From: CAZNHL01 sp964572965
GTDB taxonomy: Bacteria; Bacteroidota; Bacteroidia; Cytophagales; UBA9547
Assembly: GCA_964572965.1 (NCBI GenBank)
Contig: CAZNHL010000010.1
Span: 1 to 64,000 of the forward strand
Direction of reading: 5' to 3'
Length of the DNA: 64,000 bases
The notes beneath the pieces are model-generated. The model worked only from the letters and a program-made list of their open reading frames with translations, was not told the origin of the DNA and did not search any database. Position 1 is the first letter of the stretch. Every line of letters begins with the position of its first letter. A program made the position numbers and the translations under genes. Below are positions 1 through 7,672 of this stretch, piece after piece.

Positions 1-2364
1 TATAGTATTTGTGGTAATAAAACTTTGTACAATTGCATACCAGGTAAAACTTATACATTTGGTAAAATAACAGGAGCTTCCTATGATCCTAATAGGGAAG
101 CATATGGTGATAATTTTGCTGGAAATTGGGTGTCAAGTTCTGATCGGGAATACTATTATTACTGGGAAATAACGGGTCCTAATAATTTTTTCAGGTCAAT
201 TAATAGTAAAAGTAATAAAATTCAAGGGCGTATGCCAAGTGATGGCGTTCACTTTTTTACACCTGATTTTATACCAAATTTTGGTGATTACATTACTTAC
301 AAAGGAGGTGTAGAAACTTACTATTTCAAAAGAAAAGTATTTGAATATTACTGTGATCCATTTTGGCCATTTGGTTGTGGAGCGCATGTTAAAGGAAGCT
401 CAAATACTGTTACTTTTACATGTTCCCCATGTCCTGACCCTTCTTCATTCAATAATTCTATCACAGGCCCTACAAAAGTAACATGTGCCGATAGCGGAGA
501 GAAAAACTATAAATTAAGTTTGGGACAAACATGTTTAGCTGTTAAAAATATTACATGGAAATTACCTGACGGCTGGGGTTCTTATGAGTCCCTGTCCGGT
601 CAATGGAAGACAAGTATTACTGTATATCCGTTTGCCGTTCCGGACTGGAGTCGCCAAGGTTATGGTGCTCCTGGTGGAAAAATAACGGCTACTGTTCAAT
701 TTGAAATAGGTGACCCTTTGGTTGTGAGTCTGAATATTGAAGGAGAAAATGCTCCGGCTGTTTCTATAGACCCGTCTTATTATTTCATTTGCAAAGGCAA
801 AGGGGCCAATATTACACCAACAGTAAGTGGTCTGAAGGGGTCAGCATCCTACAGCTGGACAACGGGCGGTAACCTTAATATTGATTGGAACACAACTTCA
901 AAACAAACGCTGGTAGTAAAAGCGGAACAATGGAATACTTCAGATCAATATGTTAAAGTAGTGGTTACAGATAATGCTAATAAATGTAAGCAATCTGCAG
1001 GCGCCAGCGTTACCCCTGCCAATGGCTGGCGGGTCGATGCACCTAGTACGGCAACCGTAAGTATCCCTGCTTCAGCGGTATTTGGGAATGCTCCGGTCAT
1101 AGCAGGCGAATCTAAAGGCAATATTTATTATGTGGGTTATGACAGGCTCGCTGCTACCGGAAATCAGTCTAAGATTTATACCTATCAGTGGGATTCCAAA
1201 GTAGGCATATGGCGCAATTTTGCTTTCCCTAAAGAAAGGGCTTTTGTAGCAGGGTCTGCTTCGCTTGCCATGACAGAAAATAGGGCAACAGGGGACAGGA
1301 GATTATACTACGTGACAGTGGATAATAACCTTGGTTATATGGATTTTAAGGGCTATATCGATCTGTATAATAATTCGGACAATGATAACCCGCATGTTGA
1401 TCTTTACAGTACAATTACCAATGTAGAAGGAGGTTTGGCTGCCGAAGGGAACAATGTGGTCTATCGTGACTTCCAGTATAACCTTTGGCTGTACAACACG
1501 GTAAGCAACGTTCTTGTTAAGTTGAGTAATGTGAGCCTGGCGGGGGCTTATCCTAAAATTTATCAGAACAAAGTGTTTTGGGCTGAGGGTGTTGATAATG
1601 CTATCTGGACTTACGACATAGCAAGTGGTGTGAAAAAAGCTATAACTTATGCAGACGGTACTCCTGCAAAAATGTATGATGAGGAATCAAATTTTGCCCC
1701 CTATCAGAATGTTATTTATTTCGCAACGGCAACAAACGGTTTTGTCAGAAAAATAAACCTTGCTACTTTAAAGGCAGCACAAATAATTACTGATGAATGG
1801 TGGCCTCATAATGGCTCAAACGGTTATCTGGACGTGAACAAAGCCACCGGTGTAATCTATTTTGGTAAGGGGGCTGTTTATCAGATGTTTGTAGATGGAA
1901 GCGATAACCAGTGGAAAACGAAATCTATTGTAAGTACAGACCAAAAGGGCTACATGCTTTATAGTTACCCTAATACCTATTTCATAGACAACAGCAATTA
2001 TATTAAGATGGCCTGGTTCTGGACAGGCCACTGTGAGCCCGGTATTCAGCGCCTTGAAACAGCAGAAGCAATAGCAGATAGTGCCATTAGCTCAAAACTA
2101 TTAGCAAACAAGTTTACTTTATGGCCCAACCCAGCCCTGAACACAGTTAATATCAAACTTGACCTTGCAGAAGAAGGTGCAGTGAAGTTGATTGTACTCA
2201 ATAGCTTAGGTATAGAAATGAAGCGCAAAGATTTTGGCCAGCTTGCTATAGGGGTAAATGAGATCAGCTGCGATTTGGAAGAACTGATAACAGGTGCTTA
2301 CTTTGTACAGCTTTACCATGGCGACCATAGCTTAGGTGTTCAGAAATTAATAGTTACTAAATAA
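1..2364 (+). CDS. Secreted T9SS client protein (5' partial)
   Basis: The reading frame is open to the left window edge, so the N-terminus and signal peptide are missing; 787 codons remain. The first third is rich in Cys, Trp and Gly and looks like PKD/Ig-like modules (segments such as TCADSGEKNYKLSLG and SYSWTTGG). The middle (about residues 350-690) has short repeated strands with YYV, VYR and FWAEG patterns, suggesting a beta-propeller-like region. The last ~80 residues are a typical type A T9SS sorting domain (FTLWPNPALNTVNI, then a GAYFVQLY motif and basic end). It is therefore inferred to be exported and anchored or released at the cell surface. Its substrate or ligand is not visible. 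The next gene starts 10 bp downstream, so the two are probably co-transcribed. Confidence 0.85.
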   Translation, partial: YSICGNKTLYNCIPGKTYTFGKITGASYDPNREAYGDNFAGNWVSSSDREYYYYWEITGPNNFFRSINSKSNKIQGRMPSDGVHFFTPDFIPNFGDYITYKGGVETYYFKRKVFEYYCDPFWPFGCGAHVKGSSNTVTFTCSPCPDPSSFNNSITGPTKVTCADSGEKNYKLSLGQTCLAVKNITWKLPDGWGSYESLSGQWKTSITVYPFAVPDWSRQGYGAPGGKITATVQFEIGDPLVVSLNIEGENAPAVSIDPSYYFICKGKGANITPTVSGLKGSASYSWTTGGNLNIDWNTTSKQTLVVKAEQWNTSDQYVKVVVTDNANKCKQSAGASVTPANGWRVDAPSTATVSIPASAVFGNAPVIAGESKGNIYYVGYDRLAATGNQSKIYTYQWDSKVGIWRNFAFPKERAFVAGSASLAMTENRATGDRRLYYVTVDNNLGYMDFKGYIDLYNNSDNDNPHVDLYSTITNVEGGLAAEGNNVVYRDFQYNLWLYNTVSNVLVKLSNVSLAGAYPKIYQNKVFWAEGVDNAIWTYDIASGVKKAITYADGTPAKMYDEESNFAPYQNVIYFATATNGFVRKINLATLKAAQIITDEWWPHNGSNGYLDVNKATGVIYFGKGAVYQMFVDGSDNQWKTKSIVSTDQKGYMLYSYPNTYFIDNSNYIKMAWFWTGHCEPGIQRLETAEAIADSAISSKLLANKFTLWPNPALNTVNIKLDLAEEGAVKLIVLNSLGIEMKRKDFGQLAIGVNEISCDLEELITGAYFVQLYHGDHSLGVQKLIVTK

Positions 2365-2374
2365 ATATAGTCCA

Positions 2375-4345
2375 TTGAAAATCAGGGGTGGTAAATCTGT
2401 TTTGTTATTTGCAGCAATACTTTTGTTCCTGCCCCTGATACTTTTGTCGCAGCCACAGACCAGCAACTGGTATTTTTCACCTAACCAGTCAATCAACTGG
2501 AACACTTTTCCGCCAAAGGGCAATAGCCAAGGCCCGATTAATAACCGCTATTCTTCTGCCACTATTAGTGACGAAAAGGGTAAACTGCTGTTCAGTACCG
2601 ACGGCAGCGTTATTTATGACCAGAATAATCAGCCTGTGCCCAATTTTAAATTGTTGGATACGCCTGTGCGGTCACCCGACAATGTTGTGATTGTGCCAAT
2701 GGGGGTTGGCAGGTATAAAAAATACTATGTGTTTGCTTGCGATGCATGGGGTGCCAATAAAGAAGGAGGGCGTTTGTTCTACCATCAAAACGATACCAGT
2801 TTGTTTTATACCGAAATCCCCAGCCTTAACGGACAGCCTGATTTTAGTAAACCTTTGGTTAGAAAAACACTGGCAGGTAATGTTGCCGGGGCCTTAAGCG
2901 CCACTTTTACCCAAGGGGGGCAATGTGCCTGGCTGGTTACGGCATTCCGCCCACATTTCAGGCAAAATGACAAGGTGCAGTTTGTTGCTTTTCGTTTTTC
3001 AGAATGTGGCCTGGAAGAAACAAAGACTTCAACCTTGCCACCCTTGAATGGCCAGATTGTGGCAGGTTTTGATTATGGTAATTGTATGCGGATCAAGTTT
3101 TCACCGGATGGGACAAATATTGTTACCTGTAACACCGATTTAACAGAGTATTGCCTGCACCTTTCTTTTGAGCCCAATACGGGTAATATCAGTTTGCAGA
3201 ATGTAATTAGTGCGTATAATATAGGGCATGGGTCATTTTTGTTTTCTAGAGACTCTAAATATTTATATTTTTTCCGCTTAGGGAGAATAGGCACGAGTAC
3301 TTCTTACCTGGCGAAATATAGCCTAAATCAAAAAGCAGAAATTGATTCTTTAGTGTTATGGAAAGGGACGATTAATTTAGTTTATGAGAGTTTTTTTACC
3401 ATGGCCCAACATGCCAATGGGCACATGTACTTTGTACGTTCAACTTATCAGGATAAAAGCAATGAACCGAACCTGATTGATTGGGGCATGTTTGAACTGA
3501 TCGATGATGGGAGCCGGTTTACGGCAGTTCAGCAGGATTTCTGGAAATTGCGTACGGACAACGCCTCTTATGTTACACATTATAGTTTTTCTCGGGATCC
3601 TTATTTCTCTTTTACCAATTTTACCAATTTTGTAGAGAGTTATTTTGACCCGAACTTTAAAGAAGCCGGCCGGCCTGTAGCAAAAGCCAGCCGTGTTTGT
3701 GAGGGCAATGCTACTGCATTTTCGGCAACAGATACGAGCATGATTTCCTCTTATTTCTGGGATTTTGGCGATGGTTCCGTTTCTGTTCTGGCTTCTCCGA
3801 CGCATTTGTATGCACAGGCGGGTACGTACCAGGCACGTTTGTTATTGCGCTATAGTTGCAATGCTGACACTATTCCTTTTACCGTTGTTGTTGACGAGCA
3901 ACCCAAACCGGTGCTGAGTGATGTGAATGTTTGCGGCTCACGTCCTGTAACAATCAAAGCGCCAGGCGGCTATATTTCATACCTGTGGCAGGACGGCAGT
4001 ACCGATTCTGTATATATAGCAACAGGAGGAGCAAAGCTGAGTTTAACAGTAACGAATGCCTGTGGTAGTGCTACTACCGGAATGACGGTCAATAAAACAG
4101 ACATACAAGGTCCGAACGTGTTCACGCCCAATGGTGATGGGTTGAATGACTACCTTATCTTTGACAATCCTGTTCAGGATGCACCGGAACTAAGGGTGAG
4201 CAACCGCTGGGGTAAAGAAGTCTTTAGAGACAGCCATTATCAAAACAACTGGGATGGAAGCGAGTTAACTGCCGGTGTTTATTATTATGACATCGTTTAT
4301 CCGGGTTGTGATGTTTATAAATCGTGGCTACAGATAATCAGATAG
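2375..4345 (+). CDS. Secreted protein with PKD domain and gliding-motility-type (type B) C-terminal domain
   Basis: 656 codons. No ATG precedes the hydrophobic signal peptide (VLLFAAILLFLPLILLSQ), so the TTG at 2375 is the best start. After the signal peptide, residues ~25-430 resemble the WD40/propeller-like region common in Bacteroidota surface proteins (repeated FSPDG and FSRDSKYLYFF strands). A PKD domain follows at ~445-510 (FWDFGDG...HLYAQAGTY). The C-terminus is the gliding-motility-associated type B domain: VFTPNGDGLNDYL, then RWGKEVF, NWDGS, and AGVYYYDIVY. Such proteins are exported by the type IX system and retained on the surface. It follows the 1-2364 gene by 10 bp. Function beyond surface display is not inferable. 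Confidence 0.85.
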   Translation: MKIRGGKSVLLFAAILLFLPLILLSQPQTSNWYFSPNQSINWNTFPPKGNSQGPINNRYSSATISDEKGKLLFSTDGSVIYDQNNQPVPNFKLLDTPVRSPDNVVIVPMGVGRYKKYYVFACDAWGANKEGGRLFYHQNDTSLFYTEIPSLNGQPDFSKPLVRKTLAGNVAGALSATFTQGGQCAWLVTAFRPHFRQNDKVQFVAFRFSECGLEETKTSTLPPLNGQIVAGFDYGNCMRIKFSPDGTNIVTCNTDLTEYCLHLSFEPNTGNISLQNVISAYNIGHGSFLFSRDSKYLYFFRLGRIGTSTSYLAKYSLNQKAEIDSLVLWKGTINLVYESFFTMAQHANGHMYFVRSTYQDKSNEPNLIDWGMFELIDDGSRFTAVQQDFWKLRTDNASYVTHYSFSRDPYFSFTNFTNFVESYFDPNFKEAGRPVAKASRVCEGNATAFSATDTSMISSYFWDFGDGSVSVLASPTHLYAQAGTYQARLLLRYSCNADTIPFTVVVDEQPKPVLSDVNVCGSRPVTIKAPGGYISYLWQDGSTDSVYIATGGAKLSLTVTNACGSATTGMTVNKTDIQGPNVFTPNGDGLNDYLIFDNPVQDAPELRVSNRWGKEVFRDSHYQNNWDGSELTAGVYYYDIVYPGCDVYKSWLQIIR

Positions 4346-4349
4346 TTTT

Positions 4350-4508
4350 ATGAAACAGATATCGATTGTGTTCTTTGCAGTTTTTCTATTGTTAACAACA
4401 CAAGGTTTTTCACAAAGTTTAAAAGAGAAAAAAAGCGGACGTTTCAAAAAGGCCTTTTGTTTATTTGGGAGGGGGAATAGCAGTTCCTGCCAATGGTTTG
4501 GGTTCTGA
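4350..4508 (+). CDS. Short secreted ORF, possibly the 5' remnant of an interrupted gene
   Basis: 52 codons starting 4 bp after the preceding stop. The first ~22 residues are a convincing signal peptide (MKQISIVFFAVFLLL, then a TTQGFSQ cleavage region); the rest (SLKEKKSGRFKK onward) is short and Cys-containing with no known domain. The frame ends 26 bp before the left inverted repeat of the REP/transposase element. This may be the beginning of a longer gene disrupted by that element, or a genuine small secreted peptide in the upstream operon. No continuing frame was recognised to the right of the element. The signal peptide is real on sight; the product is uncertain. Confidence 0.45.
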   Translation: MKQISIVFFAVFLLLTTQGFSQSLKEKKSGRFKKAFCLFGRGNSSSCQWFGF

Positions 4509-4534
4509 TTGGAAAGGCATCCATATGACACCTC

Positions 4535-4565
4535 GCTGGCGCCGACATCCGTCGGTGTCACTATA
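4535..4565 (+). repeat. Left inverted repeat of REP/transposase element
   Basis: 31 nt beginning GCTGGCGCCGAC. It matches the reverse complement of 5226-5256 at 29 of 31 positions. The two arms enclose the broken REP-associated transposase and define the ends of the element. Confidence 0.85.
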
Positions 4566-4586
4566 TTTAGGACGTCCGTCCATTGT

Positions 4587-4636
4587 TTGAAATTTAAAAA
4601 GTAAATCAATTTATTGATTTACTTTTTAAATTTCAA
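4587..4636. repeat. Perfect 24-bp inverted repeat immediately upstream of the transposase start
   Basis: Two perfect 24-bp arms (4587-4610 and 4613-4636) around a 2-nt centre, entirely AT-rich (arm begins TTGAAATTTAAAAAG). The right arm ends one base before the ATG at 4638. In RNA this would sequester the translation start in a hairpin; in DNA it could be a protein binding or cruciform site. The arms are so symmetric that both strands encode the same short N-terminal peptide outward. Confidence 0.85.
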
Positions 4637-4637
4637 C

Positions 4638-5194
4638 ATGAGCAGTAAATATAGATTTGGAGATGGACGCCATGTTCATTTTGTTACCTTCACAGTAGTC
4701 CACTGGATAGATTTTTTTATTAGAGAAGAATACCGTTCGATACTTATTAATAGTATTAAACATTGTCAAAGAGAAAAGGGACTTCAGGTATATGGTTATT
4801 GTATTATGACAAGCCATGTTCATTTACTTGTTGCTTCTGATGGTACTCAAAAGTTGGATAATGTCGTTCGAGACCTAAAGAGTTACACATCACAATGTTT
4901 TCATAAAGAATTATTGGACGGGTCTATCAACTATGAAGTAGAAGGTCTTGGTTGTTGTGGATAATGGAAAGGAGTGGAAACAGGAGGAATGGAATTAGGC
5001 GTTATCAGTTTTGGCAAACGGGTAATCATACTGTTGAGATTTGGACAGACGAAGTGTTTTATCAAAAGTTGAATTACATTCATATGAACCCAGTAGTTTC
5101 AGGATTTACCTGTAAAGCAGAAGATTGGTTATATAGTAGTGCAAGAAATTATGCTAATTTACCTTCTGTATTAGATATTGAATTTGATAAATAG
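4638..5194 (+). pseudogene. REP-associated tyrosine transposase (RAYT, Y1/HUH family), frameshifted
   Basis: The first part (4638-4964 frame) contains HVHFVTFTVVHW and the HUH-type motif TSHVHLLVAS, as in IS200/TnpA_REP proteins. Near 4940 the frame is lost: the first frame runs into VEGLGCCG and stops. The +1 frame reads RRSWLLWIMERSGN and continues through YQFWQTGNH and YIHMNPVVSG to the stop at 5194. Aligned with the intact relative at 52028-52582, the two halves are collinear, so this is a single-base indel in an otherwise full-length gene. I start at ATG 4638 because it is next to the conserved FGDGRHVHFVTF block. As it stands it should make no functional transposase unless translation shifts frame. 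Confidence 0.85.
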
Positions 5195-5225
5195 TTGGCT
5201 TATTTGTGGGGCGGACGCCCGTAGT

Positions 5226-5256
5226 TATAGTGGCACCGACGGACGTCGGCGCCAGC
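5226..5256 (-). repeat. Right inverted repeat of REP/transposase element
   Basis: 31 nt ending GTCGGCGCCAGC, the reverse-complement partner of 4535-4565 with two mismatches. It lies 31 bp after the transposase stop. Confidence 0.85.
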
Positions 5257-5354
5257 AAAGGTGCTTCAGTCTCACTGGTGTCTGAGTGGAGCCGAAGACA
5301 CAGCAGCGTAGCATAAGAGAGTGGTTTTTGTTGTTGCCATTTTAAGTTTAAAAG

Positions 5355-5915
5355 ATGAATATTGATGTTTTACTAGCTTGCACAGGTGTTTTTTATCAAG
5401 GTTATATAGTCAGCTCTTTGTTGAATTTTTTGTTTTCACGAAACTTTAGACAAAGCAAAGAGGCTATACAGAATGTAATTGGGTTGTTTCTGTTGATCGG
5501 TTTATCCTTGTATTATTTTATCCTGTTGATAGATATTGCTTTAAGCTGGTATTCTGGTACAGATTTGGAGTATATTACTTTTGTGAGCAGGGCAACAGGT
5601 TCTTATAAAGGCATGTACTTGTTTATGGTTTTGATGCCATTAATTACCCTTGCGATTAATAGTACAAAAAAACTCAGGACTAATTATGTTGTAATAGCAT
5701 TAAGTTGTCTGATGTTTTTCCCCGGGTTATATGAGTTCTTTTTGATTTTATTAACATCTTCTCAGGGTGTTACTTTGTGGACAATCAATCGTGTGTACCT
5801 TAGTCCCGTAATTAATATGCTTTTTTATGGTGTAGTTATCTATTGCATTTCGGTATTCATAGTTTCACGCAGAAGGGTTATTACTCAGGCAAGTTCAAAA
5901 GAGGTGCTTGAGTAA
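5355..5915 (+). CDS. Multi-pass membrane protein of unknown family
   Basis: 186 codons. About five hydrophobic segments are visible (near residues 5-28, 40-65, 88-105, 113-137 and 150-172), the last followed by a basic SRRRV cytoplasmic edge. No enzymatic or transport motif is recognisable. It stands between the right end of the REP element and a secreted protein gene on the same strand, with 117 bp to the latter's start. A fragment of the dispersed TTGAGTATCC repeat family (from 5960) lies between them, arguing against tight operon structure. Function unknown. Confidence 0.6.
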   Translation: MNIDVLLACTGVFYQGYIVSSLLNFLFSRNFRQSKEAIQNVIGLFLLIGLSLYYFILLIDIALSWYSGTDLEYITFVSRATGSYKGMYLFMVLMPLITLAINSTKKLRTNYVVIALSCLMFFPGLYEFFLILLTSSQGVTLWTINRVYLSPVINMLFYGVVIYCISVFIVSRRRVITQASSKEVLE

Positions 5916-5959
5916 TGAAACAGGCACCTTGATAAATCAAGTAAAGAGAATATTCAAGA

Positions 5960-5990
5960 TTGAGTATCCGTTGTATTGTACCTGATCAGA
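5960..5990 (+). repeat. Fragment of dispersed repeat family (5' end only)
   Basis: Begins TTGAGTATCCGTT and later has TACCTGATC, as do the first ~35 bp of the long copies at 9581-9775 and 14413-14619; the rest of the unit is absent. Confidence 0.5.
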
Positions 5991-6032
5991 TTTGTTTTTA
6001 GGTTTCCCCCGCTAATTATTTCAGAAGATTCA

Positions 6033-6731
6033 ATGAGATTCATTAAGCTGCTCGCAATATCATTTATAAGCCTGAATGTATCAGGTCAGACAAAGGAGTG
6101 TGTGTCCGGAAAGGCGACCTTTACCATTAATAATTCACCTGTCAGAGATACGCTGTCTGATCTTATACTCACTTTAAATGCCCCCAGGTTTATTACAGGT
6201 TTGGAACATGTGGTTTTTGTGAATAAACCGGCATCTGTCATAAACTATACTGCTGAAGGTGCAGATGTTTGTGCCTTAAATGATTCCACATTGCAGATTA
6301 AACCCGTTAAGCGGGAATGGCGCTTTGTATATGCTGAGGGAAAAGGATACAAAAACGCGTTAATGCCTTTAGTAGATGTGCTTGTTTTTATGGATGATCA
6401 ATTACAGTTAAGAGATAAAGAGCTGTTTCATTTTAATATTGTTGATTCCTTATATTTTAAACTAGCGCAGGAAGAATTTCTTGCATGGTATCCGCAAGAG
6501 CAGTTTAGGTTTCTTGTAAAAGATTTGCATGCAACACTTGTAAGGGATAAGAAAGTAATTGCTCAAAAGAAATTTAATCCGGGCACCGGATTCTATATTC
6601 GTGATGTTCTTGTAAAAGGGAGGCCTGGTGACCGCCTGGTTATATTCTACTACCCCGTTTGGCTTAACTCTAATGGAGAGTCCCGTTATTTCAGCTGTGG
6701 AGGAGTGTTGAATTATACTTTAAACAAGTAA
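6033..6731 (+). CDS. Secreted protein with weak resemblance to GldM C-terminal domains
   Basis: I place the start at ATG 6033 rather than the upstream in-frame codon at 5976, because it gives a clean signal peptide (MRFIKLLAISFISLNVSGQ) and avoids the repeat fragment. The mature part (~215 residues) is beta-rich. Its last ~70 residues (a ...FYIRDVLVKGRPGDRLVIFYYPV pattern, 20 residues shown at most: FYIRDVLVKGRPGDR) recall the final domain of the gliding/T9SS protein GldM, but the similarity is weak and by eye only. A strong bidirectional terminator follows at 6753-6797. Role unknown; periplasmic or outer-membrane associated by inference. Confidence 0.6.
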   Translation: MRFIKLLAISFISLNVSGQTKECVSGKATFTINNSPVRDTLSDLILTLNAPRFITGLEHVVFVNKPASVINYTAEGADVCALNDSTLQIKPVKREWRFVYAEGKGYKNALMPLVDVLVFMDDQLQLRDKELFHFNIVDSLYFKLAQEEFLAWYPQEQFRFLVKDLHATLVRDKKVIAQKKFNPGTGFYIRDVLVKGRPGDRLVIFYYPVWLNSNGESRYFSCGGVLNYTLNK

Positions 6732-6752
6732 AGTGATCGATCGTATTGTTTT

Positions 6753-6797
6753 AAAAAGAGAAAGGCTCCGCATTATCTGCAGAGCCTTTCTCTTTTT
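6753..6797. terminator. Bidirectional intrinsic terminator
   Basis: Perfect 16-bp stem (arm AAAAAGAGAAAGGCTC, 6753-6768; partner 6782-6797) with A and T runs on the two sides. It lies between the convergent genes ending at 6731 (+) and 6810 (-), so it can serve both. Confidence 0.9.
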
Positions 6798-6809
6798 TTG
6801 TTTTATCAA

Positions 6810-7559
6810 TTAAGCATGCCCGCCTTTGCGCAGTGCAGCTTTTTCGTGAACTCTTTTTAGTTGCAGGTTTAAAGATTCTACCGCTAAGGCAAAGCCCATT
6901 GCTACGTAAACATATTTCTTGTCGATAGGGATATGCAAAGACTCAAGCAATAGCAGAACGCTTATCATCACAAGAAAAACGAGTGCAAGCATTCTGATGG
7001 TTGGCTGTTTGTTGATAAAGTCACTGATAATACCAGAGAACAATAACATAATGATTACAGCAATGATTACAGCCGTTACCATTACTGCTAACATATTAGA
7101 AAGGCCTACAGCAGTAAGAATTGAGTCGAACGAGAATACAATGTCAAGGAAAATGATTTGCACGATTGCCGATGGAAGGCTTAGCATTTTGCTTTCTAAT
7201 TCTTCTTCGGAAGCGTTTTCGTCTTCTACATGGAATGACTCAATGATTTCTCCGATACTTTTAAATAAAAGGAATATCCCTCCGGCAAGAAGAATAATGT
7301 CTTTGCCGCTGATATCAAAATCTCCTACAGAAGTTAAAGGCTCTTTAAGTCCCATAATCCAGGTCAATACAAACAATAGCCCGATTCTGAATATAAGTGC
7401 AAGACTTAATCCAATGGTTCGGGCTTTTGCCTGATTCTCACGTGGCAGTTTACCTGTAAGTATGGAAATGAAGATCACGTTGTCAATCCCCAGCACGATT
7501 TCGAGAATCGTAAGGGTTAGTAAACTTGCGAGGCCTTCAATAGAAAAAAACGAATCCAT
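6810..7559 (-). CDS. TerC-family integral membrane protein
   Basis: About 249 residues with seven to eight hydrophobic segments. It carries the family's conserved acidic intramembrane motifs: TILEIVLGIDNVIFIS near the N-terminus and FLDIVFSFDSILTAVGL in the middle, plus a late AVESLN helix. TerC/YkoY/Alx-type proteins are associated with metal-ion (especially manganese) efflux or tellurite resistance. The start at 7559 (MDSFFSIEGL) is preferred over 7574 because a perfect promoter -7 box overlaps 7574-7581, leaving a leader of only a few bases. Monocistronic, convergent with the upstream secreted gene and divergent from the ABC exporter. Substrate not inferable. Confidence 0.9.
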   Translation of the reverse strand: MDSFFSIEGLASLLTLTILEIVLGIDNVIFISILTGKLPRENQAKARTIGLSLALIFRIGLLFVLTWIMGLKEPLTSVGDFDISGKDIILLAGGIFLLFKSIGEIIESFHVEDENASEEELESKMLSLPSAIVQIIFLDIVFSFDSILTAVGLSNMLAVMVTAVIIAVIIMLLFSGIISDFINKQPTIRMLALVFLVMISVLLLLESLHIPIDKKYVYVAMGFALAVESLNLQLKRVHEKAALRKGGHA

Positions 7560-7573
7560 GTATAATGTTTGCA

Positions 7574-7603
7574 CAAATATAAAATGATTATGTCATTAGA
7601 CAA
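7574..7603 (-). promoter_or_regulatory. Promoter of the TerC-family gene
   Basis: On the minus strand TTG (7603-7601), a 19-nt gap, then TATATTTG (7581-7574). Both match the Bacteroidota sigma-factor consensus (TTG / TAnnTTTG). The transcript would begin close to the ATG at 7559, which decides the start codon. Confidence 0.8.
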
Positions 7604-7644
7604 TATCAAATTCGATCCTTGATATAAAAAACGTAATGATTTGA

Positions 7645-7652
7645 TACTTTTG
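7645..7652 (+). promoter_or_regulatory. Candidate -7 box of the ABC exporter gene
   Basis: TACTTTTG matches TAnnTTTG 21 bp before the ATG at 7673. The nearest TTG (7619-7621) is 23 nt upstream, slightly long for a -33 element. Confidence 0.5.
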
Positions 7653-7672
7653 TAAAAAAAACAGATAAGCTG

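Noticed and set aside
3440..3805. 121-codon antisense frame within the type B secreted protein gene
   Set aside because: Basic, Cys-rich composition typical of an antisense shadow; the sense frame has clear domains.
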